Shown piece by piece: positions 27,841-38,092 of a stretch of 64,000 nucleotides of DNA; the stretch's first letter is position 1, and each line of letters begins with the position of its first letter. The notes beneath the pieces were generated by a model. That model made no database searches. It was not told the origin of the DNA and saw only the letters and a list, made by a program, of their open reading frames with translations. The stretch lies in NCBI RefSeq assembly GCF_014841115.1, contig NZ_JACYTP010000006.1, forward strand, positions 62,001-126,000, given 5' to 3'. Source of the DNA: Photobacterium arenosum. Lineage in GTDB: Bacteria > Pseudomonadota > Gammaproteobacteria > Enterobacterales > Vibrionaceae. Position numbers and translations under genes: made by a program.

Positions 27841-28662
27841 TCAGATACCGTCACCGGCAATAAAAGTCTGGTAAATGCCATTGAACTGCTGATCCATATC
27901 CATGGAAGGTTTGTCGCTGCTCGGACGGCCGACAATTTTCGCCGGTACTCCGGCCACTGTGGTATGAGGCGGCACAGGTGCCAGCACCACTGAGCCCGAA
28001 CCGATCTTGGCCCCTTCACCCACTTCAATATTCCCCAGCACTTTGGCACCGGCGCCTATCATCACCCCTTCACGTATTTTAGGGTGACGGTCGCCGCACT
28101 CTTTGCCTGTCCCGCCCAGCGTCACATCCTGCAAGATAGACACATCGTTTTCGATAATTGCCGTCTCACCAATCACGATACCTGTAGCGTGGTCAAACAT
28201 GATGCCCTGGCCGATGCGGGCCGCCGGATGCACATCCACCTGACAAGTCACTGAGATTTGATTTTGCAGATAAATGGCCAGTGCTTCGCGCTTTTGCTTC
28301 CACAACCAGTTGGCAACACGATAGCCCTGCAAAGCGTGAAAGCCCTTCAGATACAGAAGCGGCACAGAAAATTTGTTGATAGCAGGGTCACGGTCAACGA
28401 CGGCGCGAATATCGCACGCGGCCGATTCCGTCAGCATACTGTCCGCAACATACGCCTCTTCCACCACTTCCCGCACTGCCATTGCAGGCATGGAAGGGGT
28501 AGCCAGCTTGTTCGCCAGTATATAGCTGAGTGCGGCACCCAGATTATCGTGCTTAATGATGGTGGCATGGTAAAAACTGGCCAGCATGGGCTCCTGCTCA
28601 GTCAGCACCTTGGCCTCTTGCTTGATCGTCTCCCAGACGGCTTGCTGTTGACACTCCCTCAC
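27841..28662 (-). CDS. cysE: Serine O-acetyltransferase CysE
   Basis: CysE makes O-acetylserine from serine and acetyl-CoA, the first step of cysteine synthesis. I chose the GTG at 28662: aggggа-type ribosome-binding sequence (agggg) lies five bases before it, and the result is 273 residues, the same as E. coli, aligning from the first residues (RECQQQAVWETIKQEA). Longer in-frame starts exist at 28716 and 28698. The C-terminal left-handed beta-helix (hexapeptide repeats, DHATGIVIGETAIIEND) and the tail GDGI that docks into CysK are present. Confidence 0.94.
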   Translation of the reverse strand: MRECQQQAVWETIKQEAKVLTEQEPMLASFYHATIIKHDNLGAALSYILANKLATPSMPAMAVREVVEEAYVADSMLTESAACDIRAVVDRDPAINKFSVPLLYLKGFHALQGYRVANWLWKQKREALAIYLQNQISVTCQVDVHPAARIGQGIMFDHATGIVIGETAIIENDVSILQDVTLGGTGKECGDRHPKIREGVMIGAGAKVLGNIEVGEGAKIGSGSVVLAPVPPHTTVAGVPAKIVGRPSSDKPSMDMDQQFNGIYQTFIAGDGI

Positions 28663-28763
28663 GTCGTCCCCTGTATATCCTTTATGTGTTTGCACCATAG
28701 CCTGCACCCTACTCACCTGATGAGTATCGACTGCTGATAATGGTTATAACTTTAAACTTCTCA

Positions 28764-28796
28764 GAAAAAAAAACAACGCGGGCTTTTTTGCCCGCG
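28764..28796 (-). terminator. Terminator after gpsA
   Basis: On the reverse strand the stem cgcgggc / gcccgcg has a six-A loop and is followed by ttg and nine T residues. It separates gpsA from cysE, so cysE probably has its own promoter, unlike the E. coli secB-gpsA-cysE operon. Confidence 0.85.
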
Positions 28797-28831
28797 CTGT
28801 GTTGTTCCGGTAAGGCAACTTTTCCAGCCGC

Positions 28832-29848
28832 TCACTCGTCTTTCTTGGCCCGTGCCAGCAGATCTCTGGCGGCCTCGCGCGCATCTTTACCCTGATAAAG
28901 CACCTGATAAATCTGCTCGGTGATCGGCATATCCACACCAAAACGCTGGGCAAGAACCCAGACTTCTTTGGTATTACGATACCCCTCAACCACCTGGCCG
29001 ATACTGTGCTGCGCTTCATCAACCTGTTTTCCCTGCCCCAGTGCCAAGCCAAAACGGCGGTTGCGCGACTGGTTGTCGGTACAGGTCAGCACCAGATCGC
29101 CCAGCCCGGCCATACCCATAAAGGTTTCCGGCTGAGCACCCAGCGCCGCACCCAGACGGCACATCTCGGCCAGTCCGCGGGTGATCAGAGCGGTGCGGGC
29201 ATTGGCACCATAACCAATCCCGTCTGACATTCCGGCACCGATAGCAATCACATTCTTCACCGCGCCACCCAGCTGCATACCGATAAAATCGTTATTGCTG
29301 TAGACCCGGAAGCTTTTATCGCAGTGAATTTTATCCTGCAGATCTTTAACAAACCCGGCATCCGGTGACGACACCGCTATCGCGGTGGGCAAACCGGCGG
29401 CCAGCTCTTTCGCGAACGTCGGCCCGGAGAGGACAGCCAGAGGCACCCCCTCGCCCAGAATCTCATGGGCGACATCCTGCAGCAAACGTCCGGTTTCCGG
29501 CTCCAGCCCTTTAGTGGCCCAGCAGATCCGCGAATCATCACGCAGGAAAGGCTTCATCTGTTTCAGCACATCGGCAAAAGCATGGCTGGGCACCACCAGC
29601 AGTAAATCCCGGCTGGCTTTAACGGCGGCTTCCAGATCCACACTTAGGATCAGCGAGTCCGGAAAGGCCACGCCAGGCAGAAATGCCTCGTTGGCCCGAT
29701 CTGTTTCCAGCTGCGCCATATGCGCAGCGTTATGGCCCCATAAAATGACATTAGCGCCATTACGGGCCAGCGAGATGGCCAGCGAGGTGCCGTAAGAACC
29801 GGCACCCAGCACTGTCATCGTTATTGCGTTATCAGTGATTGAGGTCAT
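28832..29848 (-). CDS. gpsA: NAD(P)-dependent glycerol-3-phosphate dehydrogenase
   Basis: GpsA reduces dihydroxyacetone phosphate to sn-glycerol 3-phosphate for phospholipid synthesis. The 338-residue protein has the dinucleotide-binding [14 protein letters not shown] (about 11-24), the catalytic-lysine region [17 protein letters not shown] and the substrate-binding [14 protein letters not shown]. Length fits the family (E. coli 339). secB ends 13 bases upstream, so the two are one transcript. Confidence 0.97.
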   Translation of the reverse strand: MTSITDNAITMTVLGAGSYGTSLAISLARNGANVILWGHNAAHMAQLETDRANEAFLPGVAFPDSLILSVDLEAAVKASRDLLLVVPSHAFADVLKQMKPFLRDDSRICWATKGLEPETGRLLQDVAHEILGEGVPLAVLSGPTFAKELAAGLPTAIAVSSPDAGFVKDLQDKIHCDKSFRVYSNNDFIGMQLGGAVKNVIAIGAGMSDGIGYGANARTALITRGLAEMCRLGAALGAQPETFMGMAGLGDLVLTCTDNQSRNRRFGLALGQGKQVDEAQHSIGQVVEGYRNTKEVWVLAQRFGVDMPITEQIYQVLYQGKDAREAARDLLARAKKDE

Positions 29849-29861
29849 GCTGTGTCGCCAA

Positions 29862-30332
29862 TCAGGCTTGAGTGCTTTCCTGGTTACCTTCCGCCTGACT
29901 TTGCAGGTAGTTCATGAACAGGGCATCAAAGTTAACCGGTGCCAGGTTCAGTTGCGGGAAAGTGCCTTTGACAACCAGGCTGGAGATAGTTTCACGTGCG
30001 TACGGGAACAAGATGTTCGGGCAGAATGCACCCAGGCAATGGGCCAGTTGTGGCGCTTCCATACCGGCTACAGAGAAAATACCGCCCTGCTGAACTTCAC
30101 ACAGGAACGCCGCTTCTGACGCATTGTTCACTGTGACTGTCAGACGCAGTACGACTTCGTACACACCTTCCGCCAGCTCACGACTCTGCGTATCCAGATC
30201 CAATTTCACTTCAGGGTTCCATTCTTTCTGGAACATTTCCGGCGAGCTTGGCGCCTCGAAAGACACATCTTTCAGGAAAATGCGTTGGATTTGGAAGTTC
30301 TGTTGCGCTTCGTTGGTCGCTGCTTCAGCCAT
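29862..30332 (-). CDS. secB: Protein-export chaperone SecB
   Basis: SecB is a tetrameric cytoplasmic chaperone that delivers unfolded precursors to SecA. The start at 30332 ([19 protein letters not shown]) has a clear ribosome-binding site (aagga) and gives 156 residues (E. coli 155); a longer in-frame ORF adds 14 unlikely residues. The core [14 protein letters not shown] and the [19 protein letters not shown] blocks are conserved. E. coli has grxC between yibN and secB; it is missing here. Confidence 0.97.
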   Translation of the reverse strand: MAEAATNEAQQNFQIQRIFLKDVSFEAPSSPEMFQKEWNPEVKLDLDTQSRELAEGVYEVVLRLTVTVNNASEAAFLCEVQQGGIFSVAGMEAPQLAHCLGAFCPNILFPYARETISSLVVKGTFPQLNLAPVNFDALFMNYLQSQAEGNQESTQA

Positions 30333-30443
30333 GTTATTGTCCTTTTTTGATGATTTCGTTAAGAAATCTGTCATTTTTACCGGAATCTTCCGGCCTGAAA
30401 TAAAGGGCAGCTGACACCGTCAGCCACCTGAGAGTTCAAGAAC

Positions 30444-30878
30444 TTATTTCTTTCCCTGCACCAGAGGCAAATTGGCCTCATTCCAGGAAATCAATCCGTC
30501 CTTCAGCAGGCTAACTTTAGCGTAACCCGCTTTGTGCAGCAGGCTGGCACTTTCCTGCGCCGTCTGACCTGTTTTGCATACCACAATGATGGGGGCTGAC
30601 TTATACTTTTCAAGCAGTCCAAAGTTCTCGGCTTTAATTTCGCTTGGTAAAATGTGAAGTGCGCCTGCAATGTGGCCACGCTGGAAATCATCTTTGCTGC
30701 GAATATCGACAAACACGCCGTCTTCACGGTTGACCAGCACTGTCGCCTGATTAGGGGTGACAACGGCATAACCCGCGGTTTTTTGCTTCACCATGGAAGA
30801 TATCAGGGCCAGAACCAGGCCAACCCAGACCAGTGACAAAATGGGATTACTCGTAACAAACTCTATGAATTGCTGCAT
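30444..30878 (-). CDS. yibN: Membrane-anchored rhodanese-like protein YibN
   Basis: The 144-residue protein from the ATG at 30878 has an N-terminal membrane helix (about 12-30) and a rhodanese domain in the cytoplasm. The domain has VDIRSKDDFQRGHIAGA and an active-site Cys101 in VVCKTGQTAQ. The position next to secB-gpsA and the first residues (MQQFIEFVTSNPILS) match E. coli YibN (143 residues). The physiological sulfur acceptor or membrane role is not firmly known; links to protein export have been suggested. Confidence 0.88.
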   Translation of the reverse strand: MQQFIEFVTSNPILSLVWVGLVLALISSMVKQKTAGYAVVTPNQATVLVNREDGVFVDIRSKDDFQRGHIAGALHILPSEIKAENFGLLEKYKSAPIIVVCKTGQTAQESASLLHKAGYAKVSLLKDGLISWNEANLPLVQGKK

Positions 30879-31303
30879 GATTTTCGCTCTATTAACCTTT
30901 ACTGCCTGCCGGATTCCCGCACAGTGGCAAGATTCAACCAAAATTAAGGAAACTGAGTATACCTGTGGCCGGAATGATGTACAGCCACCCGCCACATTTA
31001 CGCGTCACGGCTCACTGCTTTCTGCGCAATAACCACACATCGCAAGGCGCCGCCTATAACTACAATAGAAAAAAACGCATTCTCAGATCTTACGTTACAC
31101 AGTAGAAATGAATATATTCTAGGTAGTAAAGATAACAAACCATTTACAGCAATGTTTGATCTGAACTACAAAGTAGCGGTGATTTTGTAGTAAAATTACC
31201 GACCTGACTACTTACCTGAGCGCCTTGATACGACATTACAGCCGGATGTTGAGGTAATTGGTCTACATTTTCAGATTGTTCACATTTATGGAGAGGACAG
31301 CTT
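30879..31303. promoter_or_regulatory. Divergent region between yibN and gpmI
   Basis: A 425-base gap without a credible gene. It is AT-rich from 31060 and contains ctac-aaa-gtag (31166-31176) and a TAAAAT -10-like hexamer at 31191-31196 with no convincing -35. It should hold the promoters of both flanking operons. No terminator or repeat array is visible. Confidence 0.4.
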
Positions 31304-32842
31304 ATGTCTGCTAAGAAACCACTGGCTCTGGTGATTCTGGACGGTTGGGGATACCGCGAAGATACCGCAAATAACGCGATTGCCAACGCCAACACCCCGG
31401 TACTGGATAACCTGATGGCGCATGAAGCCAACACCCTGATCCAGGCCTCCGGGCTGGACGTGGGCCTGCCTGATGGCCAGATGGGTAACTCAGAAGTGGG
31501 CCATACCAATATTGGTGCCGGCCGTGTGGTGTATCAGGATCTGACCCGCATTGCCAAATCCATCTCCGACGGTGAGTTCCAGCATAATCCTACGCTGGTG
31601 AAAGCCATGGACAGCGCTATCTCCGCGGGGAAAGCCGTTCACATCATGGGGCTGATGTCACCTGGCGGTGTTCACAGCCACGAAGATCACATTGAAGCGG
31701 CTGTGAAAATGGCGGCAGAACGCGGTGCTGAGCATATTTACCTGCATTGTTTCCTGGACGGCCGCGACACGCCACCGCGCAGCGCACAAGCCTCTCTGGA
31801 ACGTTTCGACGCGCTGTTTGCCCAGTTGGGCAAAGGCCGTACCGCCTCTCTGGTTGGCCGTTACTACGCCATGGACAGGGATAACAACTGGGAACGCGTC
31901 GAGTCTGCCTATGATCTGCTGACCGCAGCCAAAGGGGATTTCACCGCCGCCTCTGCCGTCGAAGGCCTGCAGGCTGCGTATGCCCGCGAAGAAAACGACG
32001 AATTCGTCAAAGCCACAGTGCTGCGTGCCGACGGCCAGCCTGATGCCGCCATGCAGGACGGTGATGCGGTTGTCTTCATGAACTTCCGTGCAGACCGGGC
32101 CCGTCAGATTTCACGTGCCTTCCTGCCAGCTTTCAGCAGTTTTGAACGCAAACAGTTCCCGGCGTTGCACTTCGTGACCCTGACGCAATACGCCGCAGAT
32201 ATCGATTTGCCATCCGCGTTCCCGCCGGAAAGCCTGACCAACACCTTAGGCGAATGGCTGTCGAAACAGGGCAAAACCCAGCTGCGCATTTCTGAAACCG
32301 AGAAATATGCTCACGTGACCTTCTTCTTCAATGGCGGTGTCGAAACCGAGTTTGACGGCGAGTCCCGCGCCCTGGTGGCATCACCAAAAGTGGCAACCTA
32401 TGATCTGCAGCCTGAAATGAGCGCCCCTGAGCTGACTGACAAGCTGGTCGCGGCCATCAAAGGCGGTGAATTCGATATGATCATCTGTAACTACCCGAAC
32501 GGCGACATGGTCGGCCACACAGGTGTCTACGATGCCGCGGTGAAAGCCTGTGAAGCCATTGATGAAAGTATCGGCCGTGTAGTTGAAGCCATCAAAGAAG
32601 CGGACGGACAGCTGCTGATCACCGCTGACCACGGTAACGCTGAAATGATGGTGAACCCGGAAACCGGGGGCATTCATACCGCACACACTAACCTGCCTGT
32701 GCCGCTGATTTATGTCGGCAACAAGCAGATCAGCCTGAAAGACGGCGGTAAGCTGTCTGATCTGGCGCCAACCATGCTGTCATTGACCGGGCTCCAAATC
32801 CCGTCAGAGATGACTGGTCAGGTGCTGTACGATCTGAAATAA
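31304..32842 (+). CDS. gpmI: 2,3-bisphosphoglycerate-independent phosphoglycerate mutase
   Basis: GpmI (GpmM) interconverts 3- and 2-phosphoglycerate using two Mn2+ ions. The 512-residue protein (E. coli 514) belongs to the alkaline phosphatase superfamily. It starts [20 protein letters not shown]; the metal/serine motif [15 protein letters not shown] contains the phosphorylated serine, and the C-terminal [10 protein letters not shown] holds metal ligands. The ribosome-binding site is gagagga. envC begins eight bases after the stop, as in E. coli. Confidence 0.97.
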   Translation: MSAKKPLALVILDGWGYREDTANNAIANANTPVLDNLMAHEANTLIQASGLDVGLPDGQMGNSEVGHTNIGAGRVVYQDLTRIAKSISDGEFQHNPTLVKAMDSAISAGKAVHIMGLMSPGGVHSHEDHIEAAVKMAAERGAEHIYLHCFLDGRDTPPRSAQASLERFDALFAQLGKGRTASLVGRYYAMDRDNNWERVESAYDLLTAAKGDFTAASAVEGLQAAYAREENDEFVKATVLRADGQPDAAMQDGDAVVFMNFRADRARQISRAFLPAFSSFERKQFPALHFVTLTQYAADIDLPSAFPPESLTNTLGEWLSKQGKTQLRISETEKYAHVTFFFNGGVETEFDGESRALVASPKVATYDLQPEMSAPELTDKLVAAIKGGEFDMIICNYPNGDMVGHTGVYDAAVKACEAIDESIGRVVEAIKEADGQLLITADHGNAEMMVNPETGGIHTAHTNLPVPLIYVGNKQISLKDGGKLSDLAPTMLSLTGLQIPSEMTGQVLYDLK

Positions 32843-32850
32843 TCCCGGAC

Positions 32851-34017
32851 ATGCGGGAATTATTTTATAGTGCAATCTGTACACTCCGCGCCAGTGCCTT
32901 AGGCACTGGCGCTTTGCTATGCCTGGCGTTCAGTGCCTCCGTGTCTGCCGACGGCCAGAATCAGCTTGACGGCATGAAACAGGAAATAGCACGGCAACAA
33001 AAACAGCTGAGCGATAAAAAACAGCAGCTCAACGATGTCCAGAAAACCCTGAAACAACAGGAGCTGGCCATCGCCAGAGCGGCCGGCAATATTCACGCCG
33101 CCGAGCAAAAAGTCGACGGTCTGATACGCTCTATCAGCCAGCTGGAAAAAGAACAGCAGGCACTGCTACAACGCCAGATTGGCCAGCGTGAACTGCTGAA
33201 AGAACTGCTCACCAGCCAGTACAAAATGGGCAAATCCTCGCCGCTCGCCAACTTACTGGGCGAAAGCGACCCTGCCCGGTTAGACCGCATGGCCATCTAC
33301 GCCTCACATCTCAGCCAGGCTCGCAGCCATGCACTGGATGAACTGGCCGCCACGGATACCGAACTGCAGCTCAAAAAACATCAGTTAAGCGAACAGCGTA
33401 ATGAGCAGCAAACCCTGCTTAGCCAGCTGAAAAAAGACAGGGCGACACTGCTGGGCAGCCAGCAGGCGCGTAAAAGCACGGTCAGGGAATTGCAGGGCCA
33501 GTTGAACGCAGATAAACGCTACTTAACTGAACTGAAAAGCAATGAATCACGCCTGATCACCGAAATTGCCAAAGCCCGCAAAGCGGCCGAGGACGCGGCG
33601 CGTCAGGCCAGAGTCAGTATGGATGGACTGGGCAAATACAAAGGTAAATTGCCCTGGCCGGTTTCGGGCAGAATTCGCCACGCATACGGTAGCCCGCTTC
33701 AGGGTGAGCTGCGCTGGAAAGGCATGGTGATCGGTCAAGCTGTGGGCAGCGAAGTAAAAGCCGTACATGGCGGGAAAGTCGTCTTTGCCGACTGGTTGCG
33801 CGGCTACGGCCTGATGGTTGCCGTGGATCACGGCCAAGGCGATATGACCTTCTACGGTTATAACCAGACCGTGCTGAAAAAAGTGGGTGATACCGTGCAG
33901 CGTAACGAAGCCATTGCCTTGGTTGGCGACAGCGGCGGGCAGGAATCACCGGGACTGTATTTTGAAATCCGCCGTAAAGGCACGCCAACCAATCCGCAGC
34001 CCTGGCTGACCCGTTAA
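32851..34017 (+). CDS. envC: Murein hydrolase activator EnvC
   Basis: EnvC is a periplasmic protein recruited by FtsEX that activates AmiA/AmiB at the septum. The 388-residue product has a signal peptide (hydrophobic to about residue 33), two long coiled-coil segments (about 38-120 and 165-260) and a C-terminal LytM domain from about 268. The LytM domain is degenerate as in other EnvC proteins: the Zn-binding residues of active M23 peptidases are replaced (RHAYGSPLQGELRWKGM), so it is an activator, not an enzyme. It ends NPQPWLTR like E. coli (NPQPWLGR). Confidence 0.94.
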   Translation: MRELFYSAICTLRASALGTGALLCLAFSASVSADGQNQLDGMKQEIARQQKQLSDKKQQLNDVQKTLKQQELAIARAAGNIHAAEQKVDGLIRSISQLEKEQQALLQRQIGQRELLKELLTSQYKMGKSSPLANLLGESDPARLDRMAIYASHLSQARSHALDELAATDTELQLKKHQLSEQRNEQQTLLSQLKKDRATLLGSQQARKSTVRELQGQLNADKRYLTELKSNESRLITEIAKARKAAEDAARQARVSMDGLGKYKGKLPWPVSGRIRHAYGSPLQGELRWKGMVIGQAVGSEVKAVHGGKVVFADWLRGYGLMVAVDHGQGDMTFYGYNQTVLKKVGDTVQRNEAIALVGDSGGQESPGLYFEIRRKGTPTNPQPWLTR

Positions 34018-34065
34018 CCGCATTTATGACACGCAGCACCCGGTAGCAGAACAAGGATGGTTCGA

Positions 34066-34785
34066 ATGAAGGGGTTATTCAGTGTAGGGCTGGTCTGGCT
34101 GTGGCTCTGGGCATCGCCGGCACAAGCGGCCAGACTGGCGATTGTGATTGATGATCTGGGTTATCAGCATATGCCCTCCCCGTTATCAGCACTCCCGCCA
34201 CAAATCAGTGTCTCCATCTTGCCCGAGACCCCTTATGACCAGCTGACCGCCCACCAGGCCCGGCGGGAATTCAGAGACGTGCTGCTCCACATGCCGATGC
34301 AGCCGAGCAGGACTGCGCCGCTCGAAATGACCACCCTGACCGAGGCCATGAGCAAGGAAGAACTTCAGAGTAAGCTCCGCTATGCGCTGACACGCGTGCC
34401 GGGCGCGGTGGCGGTCAATAATCATATGGGCAGTGCCCTGACCCAGAATCCGACCGCGATGGGCTGGGTGATGGAAGTGCTGAAACAAGAGCATCTGGCC
34501 TTTCTCGACAGCCGCACCACGGCCAGGTCCGTCGCGCAATCGCAAGCTCAGGCGGCACACATTCCCGCCCTGCGCCGCCATGTTTTCCTGGATCATGTCC
34601 CGACCGAAACCTTCATCCGCCGCCAGCTGAAACAGGCCGTCTTACAGGCGAAAAAACAAGGCACTGTGATCGCGATAGGCCACCCGCACCCAATCACACT
34701 ATCGACACTCACTGCCATGCTGCCCGAAATTCAGCAACAGGTCACCCTGGTTCGCTTGTCTGAGCTGTTTCCCGCCGGCAGCTGA
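34066..34785 (+). CDS. yibQ: Divergent polysaccharide deacetylase-family protein YibQ
   Basis: I choose the ATG at 34066 because aagga is nine bases before it, while the ATG at 34057 directly abuts that sequence. The 239-residue protein has a signal peptide ending AQA (about residue 22) and then the family start ARLAIVIDDLGYQ. It belongs to the divergent polysaccharide deacetylase family (DUF610), a periplasmic group with a NodB-like barrel whose activity is unproven; VNNHMGSALTQNP is the typical conserved block. Linkage to envC suggests a role in cell-wall remodelling, which is an inference. Confidence 0.9.
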   Translation: MKGLFSVGLVWLWLWASPAQAARLAIVIDDLGYQHMPSPLSALPPQISVSILPETPYDQLTAHQARREFRDVLLHMPMQPSRTAPLEMTTLTEAMSKEELQSKLRYALTRVPGAVAVNNHMGSALTQNPTAMGWVMEVLKQEHLAFLDSRTTARSVAQSQAQAAHIPALRRHVFLDHVPTETFIRRQLKQAVLQAKKQGTVIAIGHPHPITLSTLTAMLPEIQQQVTLVRLSELFPAGS

Positions 34786-34823
34786 CAAAAAAACGGTGTG
34801 CCGAGGCACACCGTTCCGTTTGT
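34786..34823. terminator. Bidirectional terminator between yibQ and tdh
   Basis: The 11-base stem aacggtgtgcc / ggcacaccgtt is flanked on the left by seven A residues (reading out of tdh) and on the right by ccgtttgttt. It is strong for the tdh side and moderate for yibQ. Confidence 0.78.
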
Positions 34824-34841
34824 TTGCATCTGAGGGGGAAA

Positions 34842-35873
34842 TCAGTCCCAGCTCAGAATGACTTTACCGGACTGGCCGGAGCGCATGACATCAAAGCCCT
34901 GCTGGAAGTCATCCACATTATAGTGGTGGGTAATGATTGGGCTCAGATCCAGGCCAGACTGAATCAGGCTCGCCATCTTGTACCAGGTTTCGAACATTTC
35001 ACGGCCATAGATACCTTTGATCACCAGGCCTTTGAAAATCACCTGAGTCCAGTCGATACCCATGCTCGATGGCGGAATGCCCAGCATAGCCACCTTACCG
35101 CCGTGGTTCATGCTCGACAGCATGCTGTTAAACGCAGCAGGCACACCCGACATTTCCAGACCGACATCGAAGCCCTCTGTCATGCCCAGCTCTGCCATCA
35201 CGTCTTCCAGCTTTTGCTCTGCCACGTTGACCGCACGGGTCACACCCATCTTGCGGGCCAGATCCAGCCGGTATTCGTTCACGTCAGTAATCACGACATG
35301 ACGGGCACCTACGTGCTTGGCAACCGCCGCCGCCATGATACCGATAGGGCCGGCACCTGTGATCAGCACATCTTCGCCTACCAGGTCGAAAGACAGCGCA
35401 GTGTGCACAGCATTGCCGAACGGGTCAAAAATCGACGCCAGATCGTCAGAAATATTGTCCGGGATCTTGAATGCGTTGAACGCCGGGATCACCAGATACT
35501 CAGCAAAGGCCCCTTCACGGTTGACACCCACACCGATAGTGTTACGGCACAGATGGGTGCGGCCGCCACGGCAGTTACGGCAGTGGCCGCAAGTGATATG
35601 GCCTTCGCCGGAAACACGGTCACCGATGTCAAAACCACGGACTTCCTGGCCAATCGCGACCACTTCACCCACGTATTCGTGACCCACCACCATAGGCACT
35701 GGAATCGTATTTTGTGACCACTCGTCCCAGTTATAGATATGGACGTCAGTGCCACAGATAGCGGTTTTCTTAATCTTGATCAGCAGATCGTTATGGCCCA
35801 GTTCAGGCTTGTCGACCTCTGTCATCCAGATGCCTTCTTCTGGCTTCAGTTTTGCTAATGCTTTAATTTTCAT
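34842..35873 (-). CDS. tdh: L-threonine 3-dehydrogenase
   Basis: Tdh oxidises threonine to 2-amino-3-ketobutyrate with NAD+. The start at 35873 ([16 protein letters not shown]) has a ggaaag ribosome-binding site and gives 343 residues (E. coli 341). The medium-chain zinc dehydrogenase features are visible: catalytic [22 protein letters not shown], four structural-zinc cysteines in [15 protein letters not shown], and the NAD fold [12 protein letters not shown]. It follows kbl in an operon that converts threonine to glycine and acetyl-CoA. Confidence 0.97.
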   Translation of the reverse strand: MKIKALAKLKPEEGIWMTEVDKPELGHNDLLIKIKKTAICGTDVHIYNWDEWSQNTIPVPMVVGHEYVGEVVAIGQEVRGFDIGDRVSGEGHITCGHCRNCRGGRTHLCRNTIGVGVNREGAFAEYLVIPAFNAFKIPDNISDDLASIFDPFGNAVHTALSFDLVGEDVLITGAGPIGIMAAAVAKHVGARHVVITDVNEYRLDLARKMGVTRAVNVAEQKLEDVMAELGMTEGFDVGLEMSGVPAAFNSMLSSMNHGGKVAMLGIPPSSMGIDWTQVIFKGLVIKGIYGREMFETWYKMASLIQSGLDLSPIITHHYNVDDFQQGFDVMRSGQSGKVILSWD

Positions 35874-35936
35874 GATGCTTTCCACAAGTAGCCCAGAAGC
35901 GGTATCACACCGCTCCTGCAGCAAATTCAGTGATTA

Positions 35937-37130
35937 TCAGATGATGCCCATCTCTTTACCAATGCGAATAAACGCATCGATAGTATTATTCAGCTGCTCT
36001 GCGCTGTGCGCGGCAGACATCTGAGTACGGATACGCGCCTGGCCTTTCGGCACCACAGGGTAAGAGAAGCCCACCACGTAAATGCCTTCTTTCAGTGCAC
36101 GCTCAGCAAACTCGGCGGCTACTTTAGCATCACCCAGCATGATTGGGATAATGGCATGATCGGCACCTGCCAGCGTGAAGCCGGCATCAGACATACGGGT
36201 GCGGAACTGCTCAGCATTTTTCCACAGCGTTGCACGCAGATCGCTGCTTTCTGCCAGCAGATCCAGCACGCGGATAGAGGCTGACACAATCGCCGGGGCC
36301 AGCGAGTTAGAGAACAGGTAAGGACGAGAACGCTGGCGCAGCCAGTCGATCACTTCTTTCTTACCTGCGGTATAACCGCCTGACGCTCCGCCCAGGGCTT
36401 TACCCAGCGTACCTGTGATGATATCGATACGATCAATCACATCATGATATTCATGAGTACCACGGCCATTGTCACCCATAAAGCCTACGGCGTGGGAATC
36501 ATCGACCATTACCAGCGCATCATACTTGTCCGCCAGATCACAGATAGCCGGCAGGTTTGCTACCACGCCATCCATAGAGAAGACACCGTCGGTTACAACC
36601 AGCTTGTGGCGCACACCGGCTTCATTGGCAGCGATCAGCTGCTGCTCCAGCTCGGCCATGTCATTGTTGGCGTAGCGGAAGCGTTTTGCTTTACACAGAC
36701 GTACACCGTCGATGATAGAAGCGTGGTTCAGCGCATCAGAAATAATGGCATCTTCAGGGCCGAGAATGGTCTCGAACAGACCTGCATTTGCATCAAAACA
36801 CGAAGAGTAAAGGATAGTGTCTTCCATGCCTAAGAAGGCCGACAGCTTACTCTCCAGCTCTTTATGTGCGTCCTGCGTACCGCAGATAAAACGCACTGAA
36901 GCCATACCAAAACCGTGCTCATCCATGCCTTGTTTGGCAGCCTCAATCAACGCCGGGTGGTTAGCCAGACCCAGGTAGTTGTTGGCACAGAAATTCAATA
37001 CCTGATCACCACTGGCAATCGCAATATTGGCTTCCTGAGCAGAAGTGATTACACGCTCACTTTTGTATAATCCTTCTGCTTTCACTTCCTGAATCTGATC
37101 GGCGATCTGTTGATAAAAGGCAGCTGACAT
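35937..37130 (-). CDS. kbl: 2-amino-3-ketobutyrate CoA ligase (glycine C-acetyltransferase)
   Basis: Kbl cleaves 2-amino-3-ketobutyrate with CoA to glycine and acetyl-CoA, channelled from Tdh. The start at 37130 ([14 protein letters not shown]) follows ggagag and gives 397 residues (E. coli 398). It is a PLP enzyme of the alpha-oxoamine synthase family; the PLP lysine lies in [13 protein letters not shown], and [10 protein letters not shown] binds the cofactor. The E. coli order (kbl-tdh) is preserved. A TetR regulator lies upstream in the same orientation. Confidence 0.97.
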   Translation of the reverse strand: MSAAFYQQIADQIQEVKAEGLYKSERVITSAQEANIAIASGDQVLNFCANNYLGLANHPALIEAAKQGMDEHGFGMASVRFICGTQDAHKELESKLSAFLGMEDTILYSSCFDANAGLFETILGPEDAIISDALNHASIIDGVRLCKAKRFRYANNDMAELEQQLIAANEAGVRHKLVVTDGVFSMDGVVANLPAICDLADKYDALVMVDDSHAVGFMGDNGRGTHEYHDVIDRIDIITGTLGKALGGASGGYTAGKKEVIDWLRQRSRPYLFSNSLAPAIVSASIRVLDLLAESSDLRATLWKNAEQFRTRMSDAGFTLAGADHAIIPIMLGDAKVAAEFAERALKEGIYVVGFSYPVVPKGQARIRTQMSAAHSAEQLNNTIDAFIRIGKEMGII

Positions 37131-37260
37131 CTTGCTCTCCAAACATGTAAAGGCGTATTTGCCACTTTTAGCGAACAACCTACTATTAAATTAGCAATCA
37201 TTCGCCACAATGTTACAAAGTTTGCCGGATTCTAAGAGCTAAACTCTACTCAGTCGACAA

Positions 37261-37908
37261 CTATGAAACATCCCGCTCCACTTGATCACAATAATGTGAT
37301 TCAAGTTGAAGAACGACATCCCGCCCCTCCATACTGGTCAGAGGTCTTATTACTGAAAGCATCTGCAGCACCCCCTGATAGATGACAGCTTTGGTAATTT
37401 TAGCCTCAGGTGCCTGCGCGGTCTGGTAACTGATCCAGCTGGTTGCCACCAGCTTGAGCGTGGTTGCCAGGCTAAGCAAATCATCATCGTTCAGGGTGAC
37501 CAACCCTAAGGAACGAAAATGGCGCATCACCACCATGATATCCTGATGGAGGTTTTCCTGCGCTTCCAGATACTTATGCTGTAGCACAGGATCCCGGCTG
37601 AGAATGTCGGGCAGATTGGCGTAGAAGAAACGGTAACGCCACATCAGCATAAATACCGCATCGAGATATTGCAGCAGGCTGTCAGCAGACAACACCGCCT
37701 CTTCCCGCGGCTGGAAGCGAACCCGCAAATCCTGAGCGTATTCATCAAAAATACTGTGTATAATCTCTTCTTTATTACGAAAATGGTAATACAGGTTGCC
37801 TGGGCTGATGCCCATATATGCCGCAATATGGTTGGTGGTGACGTTGGGTTCCCCTCCGTCATTAAACAACTCCAATGCAGCATGAATGATTTTATCGCGG
37901 GTTTTCAT
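37261..37908 (-). CDS. TetR/AcrR-family transcriptional regulator
   Basis: A 215-residue regulator with a typical N-terminal helix-turn-helix (VTTNHIAAYMGISPGNLYYHFRNKEEI, about residues 23-48; given here as a described segment split at GISP) and an all-helical ligand domain. The target is unknown. It lies 130 bases upstream of kbl in the same direction and is divergent from hldD, so it could control threonine catabolism or itself. A GTTATCATAAC palindrome at 37992-38002 in the divergent gap is a possible operator. Confidence 0.87.
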   Translation of the reverse strand: MKTRDKIIHAALELFNDGGEPNVTTNHIAAYMGISPGNLYYHFRNKEEIIHSIFDEYAQDLRVRFQPREEAVLSADSLLQYLDAVFMLMWRYRFFYANLPDILSRDPVLQHKYLEAQENLHQDIMVVMRHFRSLGLVTLNDDDLLSLATTLKLVATSWISYQTAQAPEAKITKAVIYQGVLQMLSVIRPLTSMEGRDVVLQLESHYCDQVERDVS

Positions 37909-38092
37909 AAGCCTCTCACTTGCGTCGCCCTGGGCAGTCTCGGTTTGTTATCTTATGTGGGTCAAAATCAAGATCAACAAACCCTGATGATGTTATCATA
38001 ACTACTGACTAAATTTTGACGCGGTGGTGCAGTTCTTCTGCTACGCTTCTGGCCTCTTACTACCGGGTCCATCTGACAAAACTGGAAGTGCC

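Noticed and set aside
34824-35717. Forward 297-codon frame across tdh
   Set aside because: Antisense to tdh; His-rich composition is an artefact of reading the complementary strand.
38020-38060. JUMPstart/ops element before the LPS locus
   Set aside because: gcggtggtgc only weakly resembles GCGGTAGCGTGC; RfaH control is not supported.
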